A stretch of DNA of 64,000 nt from UBA2336 sp036787955 (lineage in GTDB: Bacteria > Bacteroidota > Bacteroidia > Cytophagales > Cyclobacteriaceae), in the NCBI GenBank assembly GCA_036787955.1, contig DAIQOI010000007.1, positions 88,326 through 152,325 on the forward strand. Direction: 5' to 3'. Positions 8,625-16,246 of this stretch are shown piece after piece. A program made the position numbers and the translations under genes. The notes below the pieces were generated by a model. It saw only the letters and a list, made by a program, of their open reading frames with translations, was not told the origin of the DNA and did no database searches. Every line of letters begins with the position of its first letter. The first letter of the stretch is position 1.

Positions 8625-9533
8625 ATGAACTGGGAAACAGCCGGTAAGCAATACCAGCATTATCTTAAGCTGGAAAGATCGTTGTCAGACAACACCATTG
8701 AAGCTTATATGCACGATGTAGCCCTGCTGGCCCAGTACAGCAAACTGAAAAAACTGGGAAATAGTCCGCTTGCCATAACCACAGCTCAGCTTCGCGGCTT
8801 TTTAAAATACCTGAATGACCTGGGCATGAGTGCCTACAGCCAGGCCCGTATTCTTTCGGGCATTAAAGGATTTTACAAGTACCTGTTCAGTGAAGAATGG
8901 ATTGATCGCGACCCGACCGAACTGCTGGAAGGTCCGCGCATCGGCCGCAGGCTGCCCGATGTACTCACCTATCCGGAAATTGAAAAGCTGCTCAATGCCA
9001 TTGACCTGTCAACACCCGAAGGCATGCGCAACCGTGCCATGCTGGAAGTATTGTATGGTTCCGGCTTGCGGGTTTCTGAGCTGGTACATCTTCAGATAAG
9101 CCACGTGTATTTTGACATCGGCTTTCTGCGGGTAATAGGAAAAGGCAACAAAGAACGACTGGTGCCGGTTGGCCGCGATGCGCAGAAGTATCTGAAAATG
9201 TACATAGATAAAGTGCGAGGACTTTATCCGCACAAGGCACCGCAAAAGGGTTACGAGTCGTATGTTTTTCTTAACCGCAACGGTCGAAAAATAACACGGG
9301 TTATGGTGTTCACCATTATCAAAAATCTCGCAGCTTCCATCGGCTTAAAAAAACAAATCAGTCCGCACACCTTCCGCCACTCATTTGCCACACATCTCAT
9401 TGAAGGGGGTGCCGACTTACGTGCAGTGCAGGAAATGCTCGGCCACCAGTCCATAACCACTACTGAAATTTATACACACCTGGATCGCGACTACCTGCGG
9501 CAGGTTATTACTGAATTTCATCCGCGAAAATAG
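8625..9533 (+). CDS. xerD: Tyrosine recombinase XerD (chromosome dimer resolution)
   Basis: 302 residues, the usual XerC/D length. It has an N-terminal SAM-like domain (YLKLERSLSDNTIEAYMHD) and a C-terminal catalytic domain with the tyrosine recombinase residues: R149 in GSGLRVSEL, K in GKGNKERL, HTFRHSFATH, GHQ, and the nucleophile Y283 in TEIYTHL. It resolves chromosome dimers at dif together with the FtsK translocase, whose gene is at 26.7 kb in this window. The start is the ATG at 8625; an in-frame TTG at 8610 is less likely. There are no neighbouring mobile-element signs, so it is taken as the housekeeping enzyme. Confidence 0.93.
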   Translation: MNWETAGKQYQHYLKLERSLSDNTIEAYMHDVALLAQYSKLKKLGNSPLAITTAQLRGFLKYLNDLGMSAYSQARILSGIKGFYKYLFSEEWIDRDPTELLEGPRIGRRLPDVLTYPEIEKLLNAIDLSTPEGMRNRAMLEVLYGSGLRVSELVHLQISHVYFDIGFLRVIGKGNKERLVPVGRDAQKYLKMYIDKVRGLYPHKAPQKGYESYVFLNRNGRKITRVMVFTIIKNLAASIGLKKQISPHTFRHSFATHLIEGGADLRAVQEMLGHQSITTTEIYTHLDRDYLRQVITEFHPRK

Positions 9534-9597
9534 CTGCCTGGCTACTATAACGTAGCATTTTAAACAGGCACCTGATAGAAGTGCAGAATTTTCTGCT

Positions 9598-9605
9598 TAC
9601 TTTTG
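9598..9605 (+). promoter_or_regulatory. -7 element (TACTTTTG) of the following barrel-like gene
   Basis: TACTTTTG matches TAnnTTTG and lies 26 bp before the ATG at 9632. Confidence 0.45.
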
Positions 9606-9631
9606 GCGGCAAACTTTAACACTGAACCCTT

Positions 9632-10123
9632 ATGAAAAAAATACTTCTGCTTTCTGTTCTATGCCTGCTTTTAAGTAAAGTTTCCTTTGCACAGGCACCT
9701 CTGGGCAAGGGAGGAAAACAACTCAACGTTGGCCTGGGTTTTTCCGACTGGGGTGTGCCGGTTTATGTGGGCGCTGACTTTGGCGTGCACGATGACGTGA
9801 CCATCGGCCCGAGAGTATCCTACCGCAAGCGGAATTACGGATTTGACTACAGCCAGACCCTAATTGTTTTAGGCTTTAATGGCAATTACCACTTTAACAA
9901 GATCCTGAACCTCGAAGATAGATGGAACCTGTATGCCGGGCTCACACTGGGTTACTACCTGTGGTCCGATAGCGAGGTAAGTGGTGCTAAGTCGTCCAGT
10001 ATAGGGCTGGACCTGCAGATAGGCGGGCGTTACTTCTTTAATGACAAACTCGGTATCAACCTCGAGTTTGGAGGAGGTTCGGGCGTGGGAGCCGGAAGCA
10101 TTGGTTTGACAATAAAATTGTAG
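9632..10123 (+). CDS. Small outer membrane beta-barrel-like protein
   Basis: 163 residues with a signal peptide (MKKILLLSVLCLLLSKVSFA, cleavage before Q). The mature 140 residues are made of glycine- and aromatic-rich alternating strands (KQLNVGLGFSDWGVPVYVGADFG, split by short turns) and end in a hydrophobic strand closing IGLTIKL. This fits a small eight-strand outer membrane barrel; the substrate or role is not known. It has its own -7 element and a strong terminator directly after it, so it is monocistronic. Confidence 0.7.
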   Translation: MKKILLLSVLCLLLSKVSFAQAPLGKGGKQLNVGLGFSDWGVPVYVGADFGVHDDVTIGPRVSYRKRNYGFDYSQTLIVLGFNGNYHFNKILNLEDRWNLYAGLTLGYYLWSDSEVSGAKSSSIGLDLQIGGRYFFNDKLGINLEFGGGSGVGAGSIGLTIKL

Positions 10124-10143
10124 CATCTACTAATCTGCCATTT

Positions 10144-10174
10144 AAAAAAGCCACGGTCGCAACGTGGCTTTTTT
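10144..10174 (+). terminator. Rho-independent terminator
   Basis: AAAAAAGCCACG, a 7-nt loop, then CGTGGCTTTTTT: a stem with a trailing T run (10163-10174), 20 bp after the barrel gene. It separates that gene from pyrD. Confidence 0.9.
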
Positions 10175-10203
10175 ATTTCCTGCCATTGTGCATTTTTGCC
10201 TTC

Positions 10204-11250
10204 ATGTTCAGGCTGTTGATTCGTCCGCTTCTGTTTGTGCTGCCACCCGAAACAGCCCATCATTTTACCATGAAAGCACTGAAAATACTCTGCCGCATGC
10301 CCTTTGCAAGGCAACTGATTCGCAAAATTTATGCATACCACGATGCCTCATTGAAAAAGAAAATCCTGGGACTGGAGTTCGAAAATCCGGTAGGGCTGGC
10401 TGCGGGATTTGACAAGGATGCAAAATACCTGGATGAGTTGGCCTGCCTGGGCTTTGGCTTTATTGAAATCGGAACACTTACGCCCCTGCCCCAGCCGGGC
10501 AATGAAAAACCGCGGCTGTTTCGTTTACCAAAAGATAAGGCGCTCATTAACCGCATGGGCTTTAACAACGAAGGTGCTGCAGTGGCTGCCAACCGACTGA
10601 AGAAAAGAAAATCGAAAATTGTTATAGGTGGCAACATCGGTAAAAATAAAAGCACACCAAACGATCATGCCCTGAGCGATTACCTGCAATGCATAGATGT
10701 GTTGTATGATTATGTAGATTACTTTGTGGTAAATGTAAGTTCGCCCAATACACCGGGTTTGCGCGAACTGCAAGACAAGGAGCCGCTCCGGAATTTGCTA
10801 CAGGGCGTAAAGCAACATCTGCAGAAAACACCTGAACATAAACCGGTATTACTGAAAATTGCCCCTGATCTGAATGAGGCACAACTGCTTGATATAATTG
10901 AAATACTGCGCGAAACAAAAACCGATGGGGTCATTGCCACCAACACCACACTTTCGCGCCATGGGTTGCTAACCTCGTCAGCAAAAGTCCAGCGCATGGG
11001 TGCAGGAGGATTGAGCGGAAAGCCGTTGCGCAACCGATCAACCGAAATTATCCGTTTTCTGCGGCAGCAGCTTGGGCCGCAGTACCCGATTATCGGTGTG
11101 GGCGGCATCATGACCCCGGAAGATGCGATGGAAAAATTACAGGCCGGGGCTGACCTGATTCAGCTGTACACAGGATTTGTTTATGAGGGGCCGGGGTTTG
11201 TCAGACGGATAAATGAGGCGTTGGTAGCCCAGGGTAATTATTCCGGTTAG
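10204..11250 (+). CDS. pyrD: Dihydroorotate dehydrogenase (quinone), class 2
   Basis: 348 residues from the ATG at 10204 (an in-frame TTG at 10186 is less likely). It oxidises dihydroorotate to orotate with quinone as acceptor at the inner membrane, the fourth step of pyrimidine synthesis. The N-terminal helix (LIRPLLFVLPPETAHHF) is the membrane-binding extension of class 2 enzymes. FMN/substrate motifs are NPVGLAAGFDKDAKYLDEL, GFIEIGTLTPLPQPGN, the catalytic-serine segment VNVSSPNTPGLRELQ, TNTTLSR and GGIMTPEDA. pyrF, another pyrimidine gene, is 19 kb away and not linked. Confidence 0.95.
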   Translation: MFRLLIRPLLFVLPPETAHHFTMKALKILCRMPFARQLIRKIYAYHDASLKKKILGLEFENPVGLAAGFDKDAKYLDELACLGFGFIEIGTLTPLPQPGNEKPRLFRLPKDKALINRMGFNNEGAAVAANRLKKRKSKIVIGGNIGKNKSTPNDHALSDYLQCIDVLYDYVDYFVVNVSSPNTPGLRELQDKEPLRNLLQGVKQHLQKTPEHKPVLLKIAPDLNEAQLLDIIEILRETKTDGVIATNTTLSRHGLLTSSAKVQRMGAGGLSGKPLRNRSTEIIRFLRQQLGPQYPIIGVGGIMTPEDAMEKLQAGADLIQLYTGFVYEGPGFVRRINEALVAQGNYSG

Positions 11251-11274
11251 GTTTTCGCTAGTGGCACCGGTTTA

Positions 11275-12177
11275 TTAAAAATTCCGGATGGTGCTGATGT
11301 CGTGAAACCGGAATACCTTCATTTTTACACCGACCATAAATTCGTGCGTGGTAAAACGCGTGCCTACCGACTGGTTGGTGGGCAGTTCAAACACATAACC
11401 GAAGCGTACATGATCGCCCAGCTCAATGCCTGCCATGAAACCAAGCGTATTCAGGTTACGGCTAAACAGGGCCAGCGAATAGCTGTTGTCGGCAGTCATG
11501 GCCAGGCCCAGGTCATAGGAAATCGGGGCACTGGTTTCTCCGCGCACTAAAATCCAGGGCTTGAGTTTTATCCGATAGCCCATCGGCAGCACACAGGCGC
11601 CCATAGCATAATAGTTCTGGTTATATAAGCCGGTGGCCAGCGAATCGGCATCGGTGGAACGCTTAAGCATTTTAGGTATGGCAACGCTGAGAAAAAATTT
11701 TTCGCTGCTCACCATGATACCCGAGCCAATTGTCGGACGCCACTCACTCTGGTTGCTGAACCGCGGATCATCGGGGTTGATGATAAGCCGGCTGTAATCG
11801 GTGCGGTAATTGACAAACCCGCCTTGCAATCCAAAGGACAGGCGAAGATTATTTTTTAACGGCACATGATAGCCGTAGGTAAACTGCATTTCGGTGGTTT
11901 GGTCGGACCCGATTTTATCCTGCAATGCAACAAGGCCAGCGCCCATGCGGTTGTCGGCCAGGGCAATGTGCCCGGTGGCATTCAGCGTTTCGGGGCTGCC
12001 GTCAAAGTTTGCCCATTGTTTGCGCCACGCTACCGAACCGCTGAAGTTGCCGGAAAAACCGGTATAAGCCGGATTAATCAAGATGGGTGTGGTGAGGTAT
12101 TGCGAGTAGAGCGGATCCTGTTGCGCATATAGGGTAAGACAAAATGCGGAGAATAATAAAAAGATCAGCTTTTTCAT
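11275..12177 (-). CDS. T9SS-associated membrane protein, PorP/SprF family
   Basis: 300 residues with a signal peptide (MKKLIFLLFSAFCLTLYA, cleavage before QQ) followed by QDPLYSQYLTTPILINPAYTG, the hallmark N-terminus of PorP/SprF proteins (broken here as QDPLYSQYL then NPAYTG). These outer membrane proteins work with the type IX secretion system; individual copies are often encoded beside the cargo protein they help to secrete or anchor. Here the cargo gene ends 3 bp upstream, so the two form one operon. The rest is repeated beta strands typical of the family. Confidence 0.92.
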   Translation of the reverse strand: MKKLIFLLFSAFCLTLYAQQDPLYSQYLTTPILINPAYTGFSGNFSGSVAWRKQWANFDGSPETLNATGHIALADNRMGAGLVALQDKIGSDQTTEMQFTYGYHVPLKNNLRLSFGLQGGFVNYRTDYSRLIINPDDPRFSNQSEWRPTIGSGIMVSSEKFFLSVAIPKMLKRSTDADSLATGLYNQNYYAMGACVLPMGYRIKLKPWILVRGETSAPISYDLGLAMTADNSYSLALFSRNLNTLGFMAGIELGDHVRFGYVFELPTNQSVGTRFTTHEFMVGVKMKVFRFHDISTIRNF

Positions 12178-12180
12178 GGT

Positions 12181-14553
12181 TTAGCGCTTTAAGGTGATGT
12201 AACCTGTGTATACTTTGCCCATGGCCAGTTCAATTTTGTAGAAGTAAGTTCCCCCAGGCAGTTCTTTGCCATCAGCCGAAAGCCCCGTAAATACGTTGGT
12301 TTGGTTATCGTAGTTTATGGCTTCAAACACCACCTGCCCCCACCGGTTAAAGATGCGCACGCGGTTGTTTTCTGAGCCTTCTACCACACCAATGTATTTG
12401 ATCAACAGAAAGTCGTTGTAGCCATCGTTGTTCGGAGTTATGCCGTTGTAAACCACAATTTCGCCCACTATTTCGATATCTATAACCTGTTGTACACACA
12501 ATCCCTCCAGGTCGCACACCTCCAGTGTTATCCGGTCGGTACCGGTAAACGGGTTTCCGGTATAATCAATATGCAGGAAGTACGAAGCATCAATGCTGGC
12601 CGGCACACCGCGGGATGTGACGTTATTGATTACACGCATGGATGAAAAGTCAAGATTATCATCCGGATCGCTTACTATGCGGGTAAGATCCATTTCCACT
12701 TTCCCTTCAATTTGTGTGGCCAGTGGGGTTGTATTGACTACCGGTGCAGCATTGGTTGGATTACCGCCACCGCAGGGCGGAGTAAGCACGGTTACCACCA
12801 CGGGGTCTGAGGGCAGGCTCGGGCAGTTGGCACCTGTTGGTTTCACAATAAGAAAGAACACACCCGTTTGATTTACGGTAATGGTTTGTGTGGTGGCTCC
12901 GTTGGACCACAGGTATTCAAAACCAGCGGGCCCGGTTAAGTCAACGGAGCCCGTTCCGCAAATGGTGGTGTTGCCGGCAACGGTAACCACCGGTTTAGGG
13001 GGTGCCGGAATAACCGTTAGGCTTACTGGCTCCGAGGCTTCACTCTGACAGGTTCCATCCCCTACCTGTACGGTATAACTACCCGATTGGCTAGCCAGAA
13101 TTTGCCGGGTGGCATCGGTTAGCGGGTTTCCGTCTTTAGCCCACGCATATTGCGCAAAGCCAGCCGGGGCAGATAAAAATACCGAGCTGCCTTCGCAGAT
13201 GGCCAGGCTGCCGGAAGGATTAATGGTGGGTTTGGCAATTGTTACGATGGTGGCGGCCACCGTAACCCGGGCACTTTCGCAGTTGGTGGCCGGATCGTAA
13301 ATGCTGACGTAATAATTTTTTGAGGCAGTCAATGAAGGTGTTGTAAACGGTGAGCCGGTGAACACCAGGTTATTTAAAATGGGGTCGTCATACCAACGGT
13401 ATTCCTGGCTGCCTGTAGCACCGGTAGCCGTTAGGGTAACCGTTCCTTCGTTGCACCGGCTCACACCCGGAGCAACCGGAGGTGAAGGTGGCGTGCATGT
13501 CGATACGGTAAAATTTTCAGTAGCCAGGTAACTCCACACTCCTTCAGAATCTTTTATCCGAATGCTTAGTGTATGGTTTCCTGTGGGTACACCCGTCATG
13601 TCCAAGGCAACAAGCTGATCGATGGTTGCGCCCGGCACTATGCCCGGAATGGGTATGGGCGTTCCCGTTCCCAACGGGCTGTCTATATAATATTCTGCGG
13701 CCACAATCTGCCGATTAGCCAGGGTGGCAGTGTTCACTACATAAAAGGTTCGTACTTCGGCATGGCTCCACCGGTTTTTGTCATCGCGATAGCGAAAGCC
13801 TATTTTATTAAAGCCCGGAGGAAGTGTGCCCGGCAGGTTGATGGCAAATGAATTGTTTTGCGGACTGCCCGCGGTTATGGGCAACGCGGTATTATTTCCC
13901 GGGCCCAGATCGGTGTTGAAGAAGTATTCAACTCTTGTAATGCTGGTGGCCGGATCGGCAGTAACAGGGGGTATCACATAAAAACTCTGTGCACCGGCAT
14001 GTGTCCACCTGCCAAGATTATCGCGGAAGCGGAAACTGATAAGGTGAAAGCCTGGTGATAATGCTCCGATGTTTATGTTCAGTACGGGAATGTTTACCGA
14101 ATTGCCCGGGGTGAATGTAAAAGACGTGCCGTTTCCAAAACCCGGATCGGCATCAAAGAAATATTCAGCGGCCACCAGGTTGCTGGCGGCCGGTATTGCC
14201 GGTATAATGTAAAACAATGTATGGCTGGGATGTGACCACCTTCCGTTATTTTGCCGCACCCGGAAACCAAGTACGTGAAAACCGGTGCTTAAGGAAGCGG
14301 TATTGATATTAAAATTAAAATTTACGTTGGCCGAAGGTGTTGGCACCGCAACGCTTGTTCCGTTTCCGTTTCCCGGATCGGTATCAATAAAGTATTCTGC
14401 GCGGTTAATGGTTTGGGTAAAGGCGGTTATGCTGAAAAAGCAGCACAGCATAAAAAGTCCATAGTTTTTTAGTCGAAGGTCGATAGACACCAGTCTGCTA
14501 TGGTCTATCGACCTTCGACTTTTATTTGCCGACCTAAACGATGTTGTTTTCAT
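12181..14553 (-). CDS. Large secreted T9SS type B cargo protein with gliding-motility C-terminal domain
   Basis: 790 residues from the ATG at 14553. The signal hydrophobic core (YGLFMLCCFFSITAFTQ) is unusually far in (about residues 31-47) because a 50-bp palindromic element lies in frame ahead of it. The mature protein has four similar blocks of about 90 residues, each opening with (V/A)EYF.D.DPG.GNG and closing with GFR.RD..GRWSHA...FYV, then Ig/PKD-like domains with GSYTVQV-type strands, and a C-terminal CHU_C/gliding-motility domain (ITPNNDGYNDFL, RIFNRWGQVVF, LPGGTYFYKIEL). That C-terminal domain directs export by T9SS and surface attachment. It pairs with the PorP/SprF gene 3 bp downstream. 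Its ligand is unknown. Confidence 0.88.
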   Translation of the reverse strand: MKTTSFRSANKSRRSIDHSRLVSIDLRLKNYGLFMLCCFFSITAFTQTINRAEYFIDTDPGNGNGTSVAVPTPSANVNFNFNINTASLSTGFHVLGFRVRQNNGRWSHPSHTLFYIIPAIPAASNLVAAEYFFDADPGFGNGTSFTFTPGNSVNIPVLNINIGALSPGFHLISFRFRDNLGRWTHAGAQSFYVIPPVTADPATSITRVEYFFNTDLGPGNNTALPITAGSPQNNSFAINLPGTLPPGFNKIGFRYRDDKNRWSHAEVRTFYVVNTATLANRQIVAAEYYIDSPLGTGTPIPIPGIVPGATIDQLVALDMTGVPTGNHTLSIRIKDSEGVWSYLATENFTVSTCTPPSPPVAPGVSRCNEGTVTLTATGATGSQEYRWYDDPILNNLVFTGSPFTTPSLTASKNYYVSIYDPATNCESARVTVAATIVTIAKPTINPSGSLAICEGSSVFLSAPAGFAQYAWAKDGNPLTDATRQILASQSGSYTVQVGDGTCQSEASEPVSLTVIPAPPKPVVTVAGNTTICGTGSVDLTGPAGFEYLWSNGATTQTITVNQTGVFFLIVKPTGANCPSLPSDPVVVTVLTPPCGGGNPTNAAPVVNTTPLATQIEGKVEMDLTRIVSDPDDNLDFSSMRVINNVTSRGVPASIDASYFLHIDYTGNPFTGTDRITLEVCDLEGLCVQQVIDIEIVGEIVVYNGITPNNDGYNDFLLIKYIGVVEGSENNRVRIFNRWGQVVFEAINYDNQTNVFTGLSADGKELPGGTYFYKIELAMGKVYTGYITLKR
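14471..14520. repeat. Perfect 18-bp inverted repeat inside the T9SS cargo gene
   Basis: AGTCGAAGGTCGATAGAC (14471-14488) and its exact complement (14503-14520) with a 14-nt loop. It encodes the 17 or so residues between MKTTSFRSANK and KNYGLF in the cargo protein, in frame. It looks like a REP-type palindrome placed in the signal-peptide n-region. Confidence 0.8.
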
Positions 14554-14583
14554 AAGCACATTCCCGCTCAGTAACCGTTCTTA

Positions 14584-15717
14584 TTAATTATTCACTTTTC
14601 CCTGTACCTGTACGTTGAGTGTGCCGTTGGGTGCGATGGTGGCGTTCTGAATATTAACAGCCGTTACCTGCGGAATGGGCGGCATGGGTGATGTATCAAA
14701 ACCGCTGCCGGGAGTGCCGCCTGACGGAAAGGGATAGCTGCCACCGTAGATGCCCACATCCGTGCCATCGGTGGCGTAGTTTTTTCCTGGCGAGCCGGCC
14801 TGCAGGCGGTAGTTGTAGGTAGTATTGTACGTATCGTTATTGGGCACGTTTTCAAACAAGGGATTGGTGCCTACAAGGTTGCCGCTGCCCGAATTGGACC
14901 CACCACCTGTACCGGTATACGTGGCTTCGAAAATATTTGTGGGACTGTAGGTAGAAGCTGAACCAATGGTGTTTTGAAGCGAGATATTTTTGTTAAACGT
15001 GCAGAACACCACCTCACTGGAAAATATATCACCGCTCGATCGTACAAAAATATTGTTGGTTATAATGGCATTCCATACCTGGTATAAATTAGATGACCCC
15101 AGAAAAACATTGTGATCGATCAAAACCGTATTGCTGTTAAAATAGCCAACGCTACCCGTAATAATATTATTGGCGATTAGGATATTAGTGGAAGAAGCAG
15201 CAGTTCTTGAAGTAGCATTGCCTAAAACACTGTAAACGATGTTATTGTATATAGTCCAACCTGTGGCTTGAAGAGCAGAAGATATATATAGATATATAGA
15301 GCCGCTTATCCGGTTTCGGAAAATCGTGATGTTGTTTGTTGCCAGTGTGCCGGTGCAATTGATATTTCCGCTAATCAGGAAACCGGTTATTACAGAGCCG
15401 GAAGGATCGGTAGATCCATCACGAAACAAACTGATTTGATTTGCCCGGGTGGGCTGCCCAAACTGGTTGTTGGGTCCGTAGCCTGCACCTATTACAACCA
15501 ACCGCTTACTGATGGTTAAAGTGCCATAATCGAAAGGTGAACCGTACACATAAAGGGTATCTCCTGGCGAAGAAGCATTGTGAGCAGCCACAAAAGAAGT
15601 GTTGCCTGTGCCGTTAAACTGAGCCGGCCGGGTAGGGTCGTTGCTAACCGTGCGTACAGTAGCCAATGCAGGTAAGTACAGCAGGATGATTAATGCGGGA
15701 ATTGATAAGGTTTTCAT
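14584..15717 (-). CDS. Secreted right-handed beta-helix repeat protein
   Basis: 377 residues from the ATG at 15717 (signal peptide MKTLSIPALIILLYLPALA); the longer frame to 15762 overlaps the upstream gene and lacks a reason. The mature part begins with TVRTVSNDPTRPAQFNG and FVAAHNASSPGDTLYVYGSPF, the usual opening of parallel beta-helix proteins, followed by repeated rungs with N-I-I-T/N-N-I patterns (ITIFRNRISG, WTIYNNIVYSV, ILIANNIITGS, ITNNIFVRS). These folds are found in surface carbohydrate-binding or lyase-like proteins; no catalytic residues can be assigned. It ends without a clear T9SS sorting domain, 31 bp before the cargo gene on the same strand. Confidence 0.75.
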   Translation of the reverse strand: MKTLSIPALIILLYLPALATVRTVSNDPTRPAQFNGTGNTSFVAAHNASSPGDTLYVYGSPFDYGTLTISKRLVVIGAGYGPNNQFGQPTRANQISLFRDGSTDPSGSVITGFLISGNINCTGTLATNNITIFRNRISGSIYLYISSALQATGWTIYNNIVYSVLGNATSRTAASSTNILIANNIITGSVGYFNSNTVLIDHNVFLGSSNLYQVWNAIITNNIFVRSSGDIFSSEVVFCTFNKNISLQNTIGSASTYSPTNIFEATYTGTGGGSNSGSGNLVGTNPLFENVPNNDTYNTTYNYRLQAGSPGKNYATDGTDVGIYGGSYPFPSGGTPGSGFDTSPMPPIPQVTAVNIQNATIAPNGTLNVQVQGKVNN

Positions 15718-15758
15718 ATAACTGTATTTTTTATTCGTAGTAAAATTTATAATCCTGT

Positions 15759-16112
15759 TCATAAGGAAAGGAAGGCACTACCTATGACCAGACAAACACC
15801 CACCACTTCGTGAAGTGTCTTGCGGTGGTTGGACTGGGTGAAATCAAATGTGATGGAATTTTTAGCCGATGCCCTTTTTTGTTTTCGCAGGGCATAAAAG
15901 CCCGTTGCAGTTAACCACAAGCCGCCAATCATCAACACACTGAACAGCAATTCGCTTGCCGGTGATAATACAGCGAGTTGCCCGGTCAGTGCCTCATGGG
16001 TAATGTGCGACTGTACCTGTGCCGGTGTATGCTCATTGAACAGGATGAAGCCCCCGGCTAACAAGGTGAGTAGTCCGGTTAGGATTAATAATAGTGGTAG
16101 CTTTTTGCACAT
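15759..16112 (-). CDS. Small membrane protein of unknown function
   Basis: 117 residues with three hydrophobic segments: residues 5-24 (LPLLLILTGLLTLLAGGFI), 53-74 (ELLFSVLMIGGLWLTATGFYAL) and the C-terminal 15 residues (VVGVCLVIGSAFLSL). A basic stretch RKQKRASAK follows the second one. No family recognised. It sits between the beta-helix gene and the hybrid sensor gene on the same strand, 134 bp after the sensor stop, and could be part of the same transcription unit. Confidence 0.6.
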   Translation of the reverse strand: MCKKLPLLLILTGLLTLLAGGFILFNEHTPAQVQSHITHEALTGQLAVLSPASELLFSVLMIGGLWLTATGFYALRKQKRASAKNSITFDFTQSNHRKTLHEVVGVCLVIGSAFLSL

Positions 16113-16246
16113 GCTTTGGGCCTTTTAACTTGAGCTCCAAAGTTCTGCTGGTCGCCCTAAATCCCGTTAATGGCCATGTGACATTGCCTGACGGTACGGT
16201 TGTTTTGAGGGAATTTTGAGTTTCCGGATGATTTCTCCCCCTGTGT

